Source: Mucilaginibacter sp. (GTDB lineage: Bacteria > Bacteroidota > Bacteroidia > Sphingobacteriales > Sphingobacteriaceae). From it: DNA of 64,000 bases. How positions within the stretch are numbered: the first letter of the stretch is position 1; each line of letters begins with the position of its first letter. Under the pieces are notes generated by a model that searched no databases, was not told the origin of the DNA, and saw nothing but the letters and a program-made list of their open reading frames with translations. The position numbers and the translations under genes were made by a program. The DNA is taken from NCBI RefSeq assembly GCF_028288225.1, contig NZ_JAQBOC010000018.1, positions 1-64,000 on the forward strand. Reading direction: 5' to 3'. Positions 37,571-47,763 of the stretch are shown here, piece by piece.

Positions 37571-39532
37571 ATGAAAAACATGAAAATCCTATTTGCATTA
37601 CCGGGCATCCTGGCCATGCAGTGTGCATTTGCACAAACCGAAACACATCTTAAACTGTCTGATGCCTACCCTTCTGCAGGCGAAAAGATAACTTTAACTT
37701 ATGATCCCGCAGGAACCGCATTGGATGGAAAAAAAGATCTTACCGCTGCCGTTTATTACCTGGATAATAAAGACTATCCCGTCGCTGACATCGACCTGAA
37801 AGCAAATGAAAAATTACTGACCGGTGAAGTTACGGTTCCGGCAACGGCTAAAGCTTTTTTTGTAAAAATAAGCGGTGGCGAACAGGTTGATAACAATAAT
37901 GATAAGGGGTATGTGTACCTTGTTTATAAAGATAAGCAGCCCGTTGAAGGCGCTTATGCCATGCAGGCATATTTGCTTTCGAGCGGAATGGGCACCTATT
38001 TTGCAAAAATAAAAACGGATAATGCCGCAGGAATCGACCTATACAAAAAGGAATTTGCAATGTACCCGCAAAGTGAAAAGGAGTACGAAGCAAATTATTA
38101 CTCATTTTTAGCCAGGACGCCTGCAAATAAAGCTGCGGTTGATGCCAAAATTACTGTTCTTGAAAAAAGCGCTGATGAAAAAGACCTGATGCTTGCAGCC
38201 AACCTCTTAAGCATGTCGAAAAAAACAGCAAGAGCTGATTCATTAAATGCAATAATCAAAACAAAATTCCCTGATGGATTAACCGTTAAAAACAGTTTAG
38301 GCAGAGCATTTTCTAAAGAAAAAGATCTTGCAAAAAAGGATTCTATATACAACGTTTATATTAAAAAGTATCCGGAAAGCCCTACTGACAAAAATACAAT
38401 ACAAGATAACCTCAGATTACAATTGGCCAGCGCATATCTTGAAAAAGGCGATATGGCCAATTATAATAAATATGAAGCTTTAGTTAAAAATAAAACAAAT
38501 TTAGCAGGATCATTAAATAATGTAGCTTATCCATGGGCGCAAAAAGGCGAGCATTTGGCTGACGCTGAGAAATTATCGAAACAATCGCTGGATATTATTT
38601 CAGAAAAGATCAGCAATCCTGTTGGAGCTGCATACACTTCTCCTTCGCAAATGAAAAAGAATTACGAGTATACCTACGATATGTACGCTGATACCTATGC
38701 CCTGATCTTACTTAAAGAAAACAAATTGGATGAGGCCCTTAAGTATGAACAACCCGTATTTGACCATAGCGGCAAAAACATTGAAGCTGAAGTATATGAG
38801 CATTACATACAGATACTAAGCGCTTTAGGACAATCCGCCAAAGTAAAACAAAATGCTGAAAATGCTATAAAAGACGGCAAAGGAACTGAAACAATAAAAG
38901 CCGAGCTCAAAAAGAACTATGCTAAAATAAAAGGCAATGACAGCGGGTATGAGCAATACCTGGCTTCGCTTGAATCGGCAGCAAAAAACAAAATACTGAC
39001 AGAGCTGGCTAAAACTATGATCAATCAGCCATCCCCTGCTTTTGCATTGAAAGACCTTGATGGTAAAACCGTATCACTGGCAGACCTTAAAGGCAAAGTG
39101 GTAATAGTTGATTTTTGGGCAACCTGGTGCGGCCCTTGTAAAGCTTCATTTCCGGGCATGCAAATGGCAGTAACCAAATACAAGGATGATCCTAATGTTA
39201 AGTTTTTATTTGTTGATGTATGGGAAACTGCAGCAAATTATACCGATGAAGTTAAAAAGTTCATTGCTGATAATAAATACACTTTCCACGTACTGCTGGA
39301 TGAAAAAAACGCAAGTGGCAAGCAGGACAAAGTAGTAAGTACATTCGATGTATCAGGAATACCAACTAAGTTTATTATTGATAAAAACGGGAATATCCGC
39401 TTTAAGTATGTGGGTTACATAGGTACACCTGAAAAACTGGTTGACGAAGTAACCAACATGGTTGATATGGCCGGTAATCCCGAAGCTTATGCCGCTCAAA
39501 AGCCAGAGGCCGCAAAAGCCGGTATGAAATAA
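37571..39532 (+). CDS. TlpA/thioredoxin-domain protein with N-terminal DUF4369-like/TPR-like region
   Basis: KDLDGKTVSLADLKGKVVIVDFWATWCGPCKASFPGM; FDVSGIPTKFIIDKNG. Start moved to the internal MKNMKILFALPG with signal peptide. Confidence 0.85.
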   Translation: MKNMKILFALPGILAMQCAFAQTETHLKLSDAYPSAGEKITLTYDPAGTALDGKKDLTAAVYYLDNKDYPVADIDLKANEKLLTGEVTVPATAKAFFVKISGGEQVDNNNDKGYVYLVYKDKQPVEGAYAMQAYLLSSGMGTYFAKIKTDNAAGIDLYKKEFAMYPQSEKEYEANYYSFLARTPANKAAVDAKITVLEKSADEKDLMLAANLLSMSKKTARADSLNAIIKTKFPDGLTVKNSLGRAFSKEKDLAKKDSIYNVYIKKYPESPTDKNTIQDNLRLQLASAYLEKGDMANYNKYEALVKNKTNLAGSLNNVAYPWAQKGEHLADAEKLSKQSLDIISEKISNPVGAAYTSPSQMKKNYEYTYDMYADTYALILLKENKLDEALKYEQPVFDHSGKNIEAEVYEHYIQILSALGQSAKVKQNAENAIKDGKGTETIKAELKKNYAKIKGNDSGYEQYLASLESAAKNKILTELAKTMINQPSPAFALKDLDGKTVSLADLKGKVVIVDFWATWCGPCKASFPGMQMAVTKYKDDPNVKFLFVDVWETAANYTDEVKKFIADNKYTFHVLLDEKNASGKQDKVVSTFDVSGIPTKFIIDKNGNIRFKYVGYIGTPEKLVDEVTNMVDMAGNPEAYAAQKPEAAKAGMK

Positions 39533-39581
39533 TAAAAACGCTGTTTTAAAAAAGAAGAGGCTGTATCAAAAGTAACTATGA

Positions 39582-39603
39582 AAGCCCCGGTAAACCGGGG
39601 CTT
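39582..39603. terminator. Hairpin aagccccggtaaaccggggctt
   Basis: Perfect palindrome downstream of the thioredoxin gene. Confidence 0.75.
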
Positions 39604-39844
39604 ATTTCCCTTTCCCGTTGGCTGTGTCCCCACAGCCAACCACCATGCTAATCGAAAATGTATTAGTTTGGAACAATATAAAATATAGAAAAAAGCCAAC
39701 GACATAAAGCTTATTAATATACGATATGAATATAGCGGGAATGTCCTGGTGGTTAAAAATTATTATATGACTTCTTCAAATTATAAATTTTAGCCTTAAA
39801 AAATGTAATTTGCCCCATTATAAACCATTTTCATTCATCCTGGC

Positions 39845-42190
39845 ATGAAAGCTTTTCCTCTATTTGTTTTGTTATTGATTGTAATGTGTAAGGCAAAGTC
39901 TCAATCCGTTGATCCTTACGCGACCCATATTATGCAAGGAATTAGCAATAGTAAAATAAATAATACAAATCCTTATGTAACAGCCGGAGACCGCGCCTAC
40001 CTCATAGGAACCCAGGATGGAAAATTTCCCGATATGGGTGATCATGTAAAGGGCGAAATGGCTGGCTTATGGTGTCCGCCTTTTAAACTTGCCGACGGTT
40101 TTTGGGTAAGTGTAACCGATAAAAGTACAGGCAAAGCCATGTGGTTAAACGCTGATAAATTTATAACCTATCCTTATGGTAATAAATTCATTTACAAATT
40201 ACCTTTTGATGGTATAAGCATTGAACGCTTTCAATTTTGCCCGGATGGTAAAACAGGAACCCTGGTAAAATATACTGTGAAGTATACCGGCAAGGCAAAG
40301 AGGGAGTTAAAGCTTTCATTTAATTTAAAAACGGATATCAGGCCAGTCTGGTTCACAGACACGGTCGATGTTGATTTTGCAGACAAAATATTATCAAAAC
40401 CAAAGGATGATTATTTTTTAGCCAAAGACAGTGTTAAACCATGGTACCTGGCAATGGTATCATCTGTAACAGCAAACGATCAGCAATTAAATTCAGGAAC
40501 AAACCTGCCATATAAAACTATTGGCCGTGGCGTTTCATATACTGCAGATTATGATTTTACCTTAGAAAATAATAGCACTAAGAGCATTACATTTTGCATC
40601 GCCGGATCAGAAAATGATCAAAATGCGGCAATACTATATTCCCGCAATATGTTAAAGCACTATAACGAATTATTAAAGGAGAAAATAAATAATTATAAAA
40701 AAGTTATTTCCCGTGCTCAAATTACCATTCCCGATGCACAGCTTCAAGATGTTTATAACTGGGTAAAGATAAACACTAACTGGCTGATAAGAAGTGTGCA
40801 GGGAACCGGCACGGGGCTCACGGCCGGGTATATGGAATATCCGTGGTGGTTTGGCTGCGATAACACCTACGCTTTGCAGGGTGTTTTAGCCACCGGGGAT
40901 TTTAAACTGGCAAAATCAACGCTCGGGTTATTATACAATAAATCAAAGGCTGTGAATGGAAATGGCCGTATAGTTCATGAAATATCCACAAGCGGCAAAG
41001 TATATAACAAAGGCAACACGCAGGAAACCGCCCATTTTATTATGTGTTCCGGAACTTATTTAAAATGGACAGGAGACACTGCTTTTATCAGGAAGATCTA
41101 CCCCTCAATAAAAGACGGGATCAACTGGCTCCTGAACACCATGGATACTAATCATAATATGTTTCCGGAGGGTTACGGCATTATGGAAGTAACCGGCTTA
41201 AATGCGGAACTTATTGACGTTGCTGTTTATACCCAGCAAGCCTTAAAAAATGCAGCTGAAATGGCAATGATAATGGGTGATAAAAAAACAGAAGAAAAAT
41301 ATAACTCACTGGCAAATAACTTAAAGGTTAAAATAAATAAGGACTTTTGGGATGAGGAGAGCCTGTCATACTGTGATTTTTATGGAACTAAACAACAGGC
41401 ACTATCTACATTGGATGGCGCTTTAAAACAACTGAAAATCAGAGAATCTAATACCCGTGATAAACAACAAAATGAAAGAGAAAATTTCTATAAAGAATTG
41501 CAGAAAAAAATTGGCTTGATGCCCGACACAAGCCGCGGCTGGTTAACAAATAAAAACTGGGTAATAAACACTCCTATGGAAACGGGAATCGCTCCACATA
41601 AAACAGCAATTATGGCACTTGACAAGATCCGACAAGAGAATTGTGGTGAATACGGGCCCTACTTATCAGCAGTGGAGAAGAAATACATGATGACCATAGC
41701 CACCGGGGTACAAGCTGTTGCCGAATGCCAGTATGGCCGGATAGACTCGGCGATGTGGTATGTAAAAAAAATAGCGGCAACGTTTAACCGGGTGCTACCC
41801 GGCTCCATTTCTGAAATGATGCCGGATTATGGTTGCTTCACACAGGCATGGACAAATTACGGCATCGACATACCACTGGTGAGCTATGTATTTGGAATAT
41901 CACCTGATGCCGTCAATCATACTGTAAATATCAAACCAAACTTACCTTCAACATGGAAAAACATCAATATCAAGAATGTACAAGTGGGGAGTAATAATTT
42001 AGCAATTGATGTAAAAACTAAAGGAAAGAAGTGTACTTATACAATCACTCAAAGCAAGCCCAAGTGGAAAGTTTTGTTTAAAGTAAATTCCAGGTCATCA
42101 TATTGTATTTTAAATGGCCAAAAAGTTAAATTAACTGACTCAGGACTTGTCCTCTTTGCTAAAACCAATATAGTTACAGTTTCCCTGTAA
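39845..42190 (+). CDS. Six-hairpin glycosidase / glycogen-debranching-like protein
   Basis: 781 aa; GLTAGYMEYPWWFGCDNTYALQGVLATGDFKLAKSTL; (alpha/alpha)6-barrel-like; FGISPDAVNHTVNIKPNLPSTWK C-terminal module. Confidence 0.75.
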   Translation: MKAFPLFVLLLIVMCKAKSQSVDPYATHIMQGISNSKINNTNPYVTAGDRAYLIGTQDGKFPDMGDHVKGEMAGLWCPPFKLADGFWVSVTDKSTGKAMWLNADKFITYPYGNKFIYKLPFDGISIERFQFCPDGKTGTLVKYTVKYTGKAKRELKLSFNLKTDIRPVWFTDTVDVDFADKILSKPKDDYFLAKDSVKPWYLAMVSSVTANDQQLNSGTNLPYKTIGRGVSYTADYDFTLENNSTKSITFCIAGSENDQNAAILYSRNMLKHYNELLKEKINNYKKVISRAQITIPDAQLQDVYNWVKINTNWLIRSVQGTGTGLTAGYMEYPWWFGCDNTYALQGVLATGDFKLAKSTLGLLYNKSKAVNGNGRIVHEISTSGKVYNKGNTQETAHFIMCSGTYLKWTGDTAFIRKIYPSIKDGINWLLNTMDTNHNMFPEGYGIMEVTGLNAELIDVAVYTQQALKNAAEMAMIMGDKKTEEKYNSLANNLKVKINKDFWDEESLSYCDFYGTKQQALSTLDGALKQLKIRESNTRDKQQNERENFYKELQKKIGLMPDTSRGWLTNKNWVINTPMETGIAPHKTAIMALDKIRQENCGEYGPYLSAVEKKYMMTIATGVQAVAECQYGRIDSAMWYVKKIAATFNRVLPGSISEMMPDYGCFTQAWTNYGIDIPLVSYVFGISPDAVNHTVNIKPNLPSTWKNINIKNVQVGSNNLAIDVKTKGKKCTYTITQSKPKWKVLFKVNSRSSYCILNGQKVKLTDSGLVLFAKTNIVTVSL

Positions 42191-42898
42191 TTAAAAGTTC
42201 GGTTTCAGCACATACTTCTCGTAAAACCGGAAAATATGTTCAGCTGCTTCCTCGGCAGTATCAACCAGCCTGTAAAGCATCAGATCGTCGGGATGGATAT
42301 TGTGTTCCTGGTCAAGCATTTTTTCCTCAACCCAGTTAAACAGTCCTTTCCAATAATCAACACCAACAAATATAATGGGGAACCGGGCAATTTTACCCGT
42401 TTGTATCAGCGTAATGGCCTCGAATGATTCATCCATAGTTCCAAACCCACCAGGTAAAACAATAAAACCCTGCGAGTATTTCATAAACATTACCTTACGG
42501 ATAAAAAAGTAATCAAACTCCAGAATCTTGTCCCTGTCTATATACTTATTATGAAATTGCTCAAAAGGCAATTCGATATTTAACCCTACAGATTTCCCGC
42601 CAGCTTCGTAAGCACCTTTGTTAGCGGCTTCCATAATACCTGGCCCGCCGCCGGAAATCACGCCATATCCCCTTTCGGTTAAGATCCGTGCAGCGTTTTC
42701 TGCTATCTTATAATACTTATTATCGTTATGTGTACGTGCCGAACCAAATATGGATACACATGGACCTATTTTTGCCAGCTTTTCAAAGCCGTCAACAAAT
42801 TCAGCCATAATTTTAAAGATCTGCCAGGAATCGGTTACTTTAATTTCCTGCCAATTTTTGTTCTCAAAAGCTTGTCTTATTTTCTCTTCACCTGTCAT
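42191..42898 (-). CDS. LOG family protein (TIGR00730-type Rossmann fold)
   Basis: VISGGGPGIMEAANKGAYEAGG; VLPGGFGTMDESFEAITLIQTGKI (GGxGTxxE). Confidence 0.92.
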   Translation of the reverse strand: MTGEEKIRQAFENKNWQEIKVTDSWQIFKIMAEFVDGFEKLAKIGPCVSIFGSARTHNDNKYYKIAENAARILTERGYGVISGGGPGIMEAANKGAYEAGGKSVGLNIELPFEQFHNKYIDRDKILEFDYFFIRKVMFMKYSQGFIVLPGGFGTMDESFEAITLIQTGKIARFPIIFVGVDYWKGLFNWVEEKMLDQEHNIHPDDLMLYRLVDTAEEAAEHIFRFYEKYVLKPNF

Positions 42899-42966
42899 AC
42901 ATCTTTTTTAGTCCGGAAGCCGAAAGTCGGTAAAGTCCGGTAAAAGTTAATTAATCTGCAATAATA

Positions 42967-44499
42967 TTACAATAAATCACCTGTTAAGTTTGCCCCCTCA
43001 ATATTATCAAAATTTCGGACTTCCAGTCGTTCGGATTTTTTTGAAGATGTAAGCCACAGACCAACAAATGTAATTAATCCATTAACTATTATTAGTTCGT
43101 TATCAAAAACATAACCGCCCAACAATTTGGCTGAATTAATACTTAGATAATAACATATTGCGGGAGAGATTAAACAAATAAAAGGCACTAACTTATCCTT
43201 AACCTGCCGGTTACCTAAAAATAATCCAAACGAATAAAGGCCAAGCAATGGCCCATAGGTATATGATGCCACTTTAAATATGGCATTAACAACTGCCGTA
43301 TTAGTTATAGCATTAAATATAATAATTGTTAACAGCATACAGCCCGAAAATGCGATATGCACATAATGGCGTACGTTTACCATTTCTTTGCTGTTGACAT
43401 TCAATTTTTTATTAAAGCCCAAAAAGTCTACACAAAAAGATGTAGTAAGTGCCGTTAAAGCTGAATCAGTAGTTGCAAAGGTAGCTGCCGTTAAGCCAAG
43501 CATAAATACCATTGCAGGGATCAGACCCAGGTATTTTAAGGCGATTGTTGGGTACAGGTAATCCGTTTTTTCAACTGTGATGCCATATTTTGCTGCGTAC
43601 ATATAAAGCAGGGCACCCACACACAAAAAGAAAATATTTATAACCACAAAAACTGCAGTAAAGCTAAACATGTTCTTTTTTGCTTCACGGATATTTTTAA
43701 GGCTCAGGTTTTTTTGCATCAGGTCCTGATCAAGACCCGTCATAGCCACTGTAATAAATAACCCACCTAAAAAAGCCTTGCTAAAATGGAATTTGCTGGT
43801 TAAAAAATTATCAAAGAAAAAGACCTTGGAGTAACTGCTTTTCTTTATTGCGTCGACAGCTTCAAAAATATTGTAGTGAAGGCTCTGGCAAATAAAATAC
43901 ATCGACAAAAATACCGACGACACTAAAAATAGCGTTTGCAGGCTATCTGTAATAATAATGGTTTTAAGGCCGCCTTTAAATGTGTACGACCATATCAGCA
44001 ACAAACATATTAAACCCGTTATAAAAAATGGCACATGGTAACTATCAAAAATAAATTTCTGTAAAACTATAACCACCAGGTACAGCCTGAATGATGAACC
44101 TATGATCCGGCTGATCAAAAAGATCCCAGCTGCAGTTTTATAGCTCCAGGCACCAAGGGCTCCTTCAATATAACTGTATATTGAAGTGAGTTTCAGTCGA
44201 TAATACAGCGGGAGCAAAACTGTTGCTATAACTACAAAACCAGCGGCATTACCCAAAACAAACTGAAAATATTCAAACTCATCGCCGGTTACAGCGCCAA
44301 CTTTGCCGGGTACCGATATAAATGTCACTCCGCTTAATGCGGTACCAATCATTCCAAAAGCTACTAGGTACCATTTAGAATTACGATTAGCCACAAAAAA
44401 AGTATCGTTATCTGATGACTTACGTGAGGTTAACCATGATATAATGAGCAATACTAAAAAGTAGCCGATGATAAATGTGAGTAGTACTCCGGGAGACAT
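42967..44499 (-). CDS. Sodium:solute symporter
   Basis: SSS-family topology; GMIGTALSGVTFISVPGKVG; ATFATTDSALTALTTSFCVDFL. Confidence 0.88.
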   Translation of the reverse strand: MSPGVLLTFIIGYFLVLLIISWLTSRKSSDNDTFFVANRNSKWYLVAFGMIGTALSGVTFISVPGKVGAVTGDEFEYFQFVLGNAAGFVVIATVLLPLYYRLKLTSIYSYIEGALGAWSYKTAAGIFLISRIIGSSFRLYLVVIVLQKFIFDSYHVPFFITGLICLLLIWSYTFKGGLKTIIITDSLQTLFLVSSVFLSMYFICQSLHYNIFEAVDAIKKSSYSKVFFFDNFLTSKFHFSKAFLGGLFITVAMTGLDQDLMQKNLSLKNIREAKKNMFSFTAVFVVINIFFLCVGALLYMYAAKYGITVEKTDYLYPTIALKYLGLIPAMVFMLGLTAATFATTDSALTALTTSFCVDFLGFNKKLNVNSKEMVNVRHYVHIAFSGCMLLTIIIFNAITNTAVVNAIFKVASYTYGPLLGLYSFGLFLGNRQVKDKLVPFICLISPAICYYLSINSAKLLGGYVFDNELIIVNGLITFVGLWLTSSKKSERLEVRNFDNIEGANLTGDLL

Positions 44500-44811
44500 G
44501 TTGCTTTGTTAGTCCGAAAGTCCGGAAAGTCCGGAAGTCCGAAAGATGAACTAATTATCGAAAGTACAATTTAACATTATTATTTTAAGGAGTTTTTTAA
44601 CCCATTATCATAACCAAAATTACTTCGCATTGTGCATAAATTTTAGAGAAATCAGGTTGATCAATTAGCCTGCAAACTCATAACATTAAATCCGGGCGAC
44701 AAGTTATCAAACAAAATGAAATTTATCCAATAATTTATTTTCGCCAAATTGCGCGTCATTTTTCGAACTTGCAGACTTCCGGACTTTCGGACTATTCCCT
44801 ATCTTCGCGAT

Positions 44812-45429
44812 ATGAACTTTTCATCAAGGTTGCTGGAAGATGCTGTAGCTGAATTTGCGAAACTGCCGGGGATAGGCCAAAAAACTGCTTTACGGTTGGT
44901 TTTGCACTTGCTTAACCAGGATAAGAGTGACGTAGAAAAGTTTAGTGCGACTATAAGCAAGCTGCGTAACGAGATCCAGTTTTGCAGGGTTTGTTTAAAT
45001 ATTTCCGATCATCCCGTCTGCCAGATCTGCTCTTCCCCAAAACGGGATCATAACCTCATATGTGTAGTCGAAGATACCCGTGATGTTATGGCTATTGAAA
45101 ATACCAACCAGTATAATGGTGTATACCATGTATTGGGTGGCTTAATATCGCCAATGGATGGCGTCGGACCGGCAGACCTTGAAGTAGATTCATTACTTGA
45201 ACGCTTAAAAGAAAATGACGTAAAAGAGATCATTTTTGCCCTTAGCGCTACAATGGAGGGCGATACCACTATTTTTTATTTAGATAAACGTTTAAAATCT
45301 TTTGATATAACCATCTCAACCATAGCTCGTGGCATAGCTTTTGGTGGTGAATTAGAGTACGTAGATGAAATTACCTTGGGCAGATCCATTGTAACACGCA
45401 TTCCGTATGTTAATTCATTGTCAAAGTAA
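44812..45429 (+). CDS. recR: Recombination protein RecR
   Basis: FAKLPGIGQKTALRLVLHLL; Cys4 zinc finger CRVCLNISDHPVCQIC; TOPRIM VVEDTRDVMAIE. Start moved from 44749. Confidence 0.95.
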   Translation: MNFSSRLLEDAVAEFAKLPGIGQKTALRLVLHLLNQDKSDVEKFSATISKLRNEIQFCRVCLNISDHPVCQICSSPKRDHNLICVVEDTRDVMAIENTNQYNGVYHVLGGLISPMDGVGPADLEVDSLLERLKENDVKEIIFALSATMEGDTTIFYLDKRLKSFDITISTIARGIAFGGELEYVDEITLGRSIVTRIPYVNSLSK

Positions 45430-45431
45430 AT

Positions 45432-46265
45432 ATGAAGCTATCAATAATCGTTGTTAACCGTAACACTTGTATATTGCTAAAGCAAGCAATATATTCTTTA
45501 ATTGATGCTTGTAAAAGCATTGATTATGAATTACTTATAGTCGACAATGCATCTACTGATCATTCATTACAAATGCTTGAGAATAATTTTCCAGATATAA
45601 ATGTTATTGCAAATGACGCCAACCTGGGAATAGCAAAGGCAAACAATCAGGCTATAAAACAGAGTACAGGTGAGTATGTTTTACTGGTCAGTCCGGATAC
45701 AATAACCATCAAAGATTCAATTGAAAAGATGATTGATTTTATGGACGGGCATGCTGATGCAGGTGGCACAGGTATAAGAATGCTTAGTCCGCAGGGTCGT
45801 TTTTTACCGGAGTCTATCCACGGTTTAACAAAAACATGGGGCGCATTTTTAAAACTTATCGGCTTTGCCAGGCATCTTTCTAAAACCCGTTTATATGATC
45901 GCAACCGTAAAGACTGGGTTGAAGAGTTCCAGGTGGCCGAGGTTGATATATTGAATGGCGCTTGCATGATGTTGCGCAGCTCGGCATTAAATGAAACCGG
46001 GATGTTTGATGAGCGCTTCTTTATGTACGGAGCTGATATTGACCTTTCATACAGGTTAAGGTTGGCTGGCTTTAAAAATTACTATTATCCAAAAACATAT
46101 ATCATCAATTTCGAAAACCATCATTTGGCCAAATTTAGCTGGAACTACATTAAGTATTTTTATGGCGCTATGTTTATATTCGCCGTCAAATATTTAATAA
46201 AAATGCCTGACATTAATTTGAAGGGCATACCGCAGTTATTCCCTTCAAATTATGAGGTTAAATAA
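45432..46265 (+). CDS. Glycosyltransferase family 2
   Basis: LSIIVVNRNTCILLKQAIYSL...LLIVDNASTDHSLQML...GACMMLRSSALNETGMFDERFFMYGADIDLSYRL. Confidence 0.9.
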   Translation: MKLSIIVVNRNTCILLKQAIYSLIDACKSIDYELLIVDNASTDHSLQMLENNFPDINVIANDANLGIAKANNQAIKQSTGEYVLLVSPDTITIKDSIEKMIDFMDGHADAGGTGIRMLSPQGRFLPESIHGLTKTWGAFLKLIGFARHLSKTRLYDRNRKDWVEEFQVAEVDILNGACMMLRSSALNETGMFDERFFMYGADIDLSYRLRLAGFKNYYYPKTYIINFENHHLAKFSWNYIKYFYGAMFIFAVKYLIKMPDINLKGIPQLFPSNYEVK

Positions 46266-46366
46266 AAAGTTTAACCACTTCTATCATCATAATTACTAAA
46301 TTTTATTAATTAACATTGATGATTAAGTTATACAATCAAAAAAAATAAAATTCTTAAATTTGAGGC

Positions 46367-46585
46367 ATGAAATTAGCGCTTCAATATTTGAGTGATGTAA
46401 ATGGCAACCCAAAAGCCGTCCAATTATCATTAACTGATTGGGAAAAGGTTTTGGCTAAACTTAAAAAGTACGAACAGACATTAAAAATCAAATCGGACTT
46501 AACAGAAGCTTTTAACCAGGTAGCTTTATTGAAAAATTCCAAAGAAAAAAAGCAAACCCTAACTGATTTTCTTAATGAGCTTTAG
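46367..46585 (+). CDS. Putative antitoxin of type II TA pair
   Basis: 72 aa, 11-nt overlap with the downstream RelE/ParE-like ORF. Confidence 0.65.
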   Translation: MKLALQYLSDVNGNPKAVQLSLTDWEKVLAKLKKYEQTLKIKSDLTEAFNQVALLKNSKEKKQTLTDFLNEL

Positions 46586-46910
46586 CATTATCCCCACAGA
46601 TAAATTTAAAAAAGAAGCTAAAAGACTTATTAAAAAATACCCTTCCCTTAAAAGTGAGCTCGTTGACCTCAACATTTATTTAGCAAATGATCCTACATCT
46701 GGGACATCATTAGGCAATAATACTTATAAAATTAGAGTTGCAATAAAGAGTAAAGGAGCAGGTAAAAGTGGCGGAGCCCGAGTTATAACGTATCTTTTAT
46801 CTAAAAACAAGGAGGTTTATTTGTTAACCATTTACGATAAAGGTGAGCTTGACTCTATTGACGATAAAGCTATTAAAAGCATCATAAAGCACTTAGACAC
46901 AGGCAAATAA
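46575..46910 (+). CDS. RelE/ParE-like toxin
   Basis: TDKFKKEAKRLIKKYPSL...YKIRVAIKSKGAGKSGGARVITYLL...VYLLTIYDKGELDSI. Confidence 0.75.
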   Translation: MSFSIIPTDKFKKEAKRLIKKYPSLKSELVDLNIYLANDPTSGTSLGNNTYKIRVAIKSKGAGKSGGARVITYLLSKNKEVYLLTIYDKGELDSIDDKAIKSIIKHLDTGK

Positions 46911-46924
46911 TACTTCATCAATTC

Positions 46925-47740
46925 ATGAACTTAACCAATAAAATAGTAATAATTACCGGCGCTTCTTCAGGAATAGGCAAATCTCTTGCCATAGAATTTG
47001 CCAAACGCGGTGCAAACCTTGTTTTGGGTGCAAGGCATTTTGTTAATTTATGCACAATTACACAACAGCTCGAGCAGCAATACAAAATAAAAGCTGTAGC
47101 TGTGCAATGCGATGTAACCATTGAAGGAGATTGTGAGCTTTTGATTAAGCAGGCCCTTGTTACTTTTGATAAAATAGATATACTGGTAAACAACGCAGGG
47201 ATCTCAATGCGGGCATTATTTAAGGATACTGATGTTAAAGTTCTAAAATCGGTAATGGATGTAAACTTTTGGGGTACAGTTTATTGTACCAAATATGCGT
47301 TACCAGAGATCTTAAAAACCAAAGGCAGTATTGTTGGCGTATCATCAATAGCGGGCTACAAAGGCTTACCCGGACGCTCAGGTTATTCGGCCTCAAAATT
47401 TGCCATGAATGGATTTTTAGATGCTTTACGGGTTGAGAACTTAAAAACAGGTATCCACATATTAACTGCATGTCCGGGTTTTACGGCATCAAACATCCGC
47501 AATACGGCTTTGGATAAAGAAGGTAATGAACAGCGGGAAAGCACATTAAACGAAGAAAGTATGATGACCAGCGATGAAGTTGCTAAAATTATTGCTAATG
47601 GTGTTGAAAGCCGGTCAAGAACGCTGATAATGACCGGGCAAGGAAAATTAACAGTATTGATAGGCAAATTTTTTCCTAAGCTACTGGATAAGCTGGTTTA
47701 TAATACTTTGGCGAAAGAAAGAAATTCGTTGCTTAGATAG
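46925..47740 (+). CDS. SDR family oxidoreductase
   Basis: IVIITGASSGIGKSLAIEFAKRGANLVL; NNAG; SSIAGYKGLPGRSGYSASKFA. Confidence 0.92.
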   Translation: MNLTNKIVIITGASSGIGKSLAIEFAKRGANLVLGARHFVNLCTITQQLEQQYKIKAVAVQCDVTIEGDCELLIKQALVTFDKIDILVNNAGISMRALFKDTDVKVLKSVMDVNFWGTVYCTKYALPEILKTKGSIVGVSSIAGYKGLPGRSGYSASKFAMNGFLDALRVENLKTGIHILTACPGFTASNIRNTALDKEGNEQRESTLNEESMMTSDEVAKIIANGVESRSRTLIMTGQGKLTVLIGKFFPKLLDKLVYNTLAKERNSLLR

Positions 47741-47763
47741 AAGCATCTGCTAAACCTAATGGT

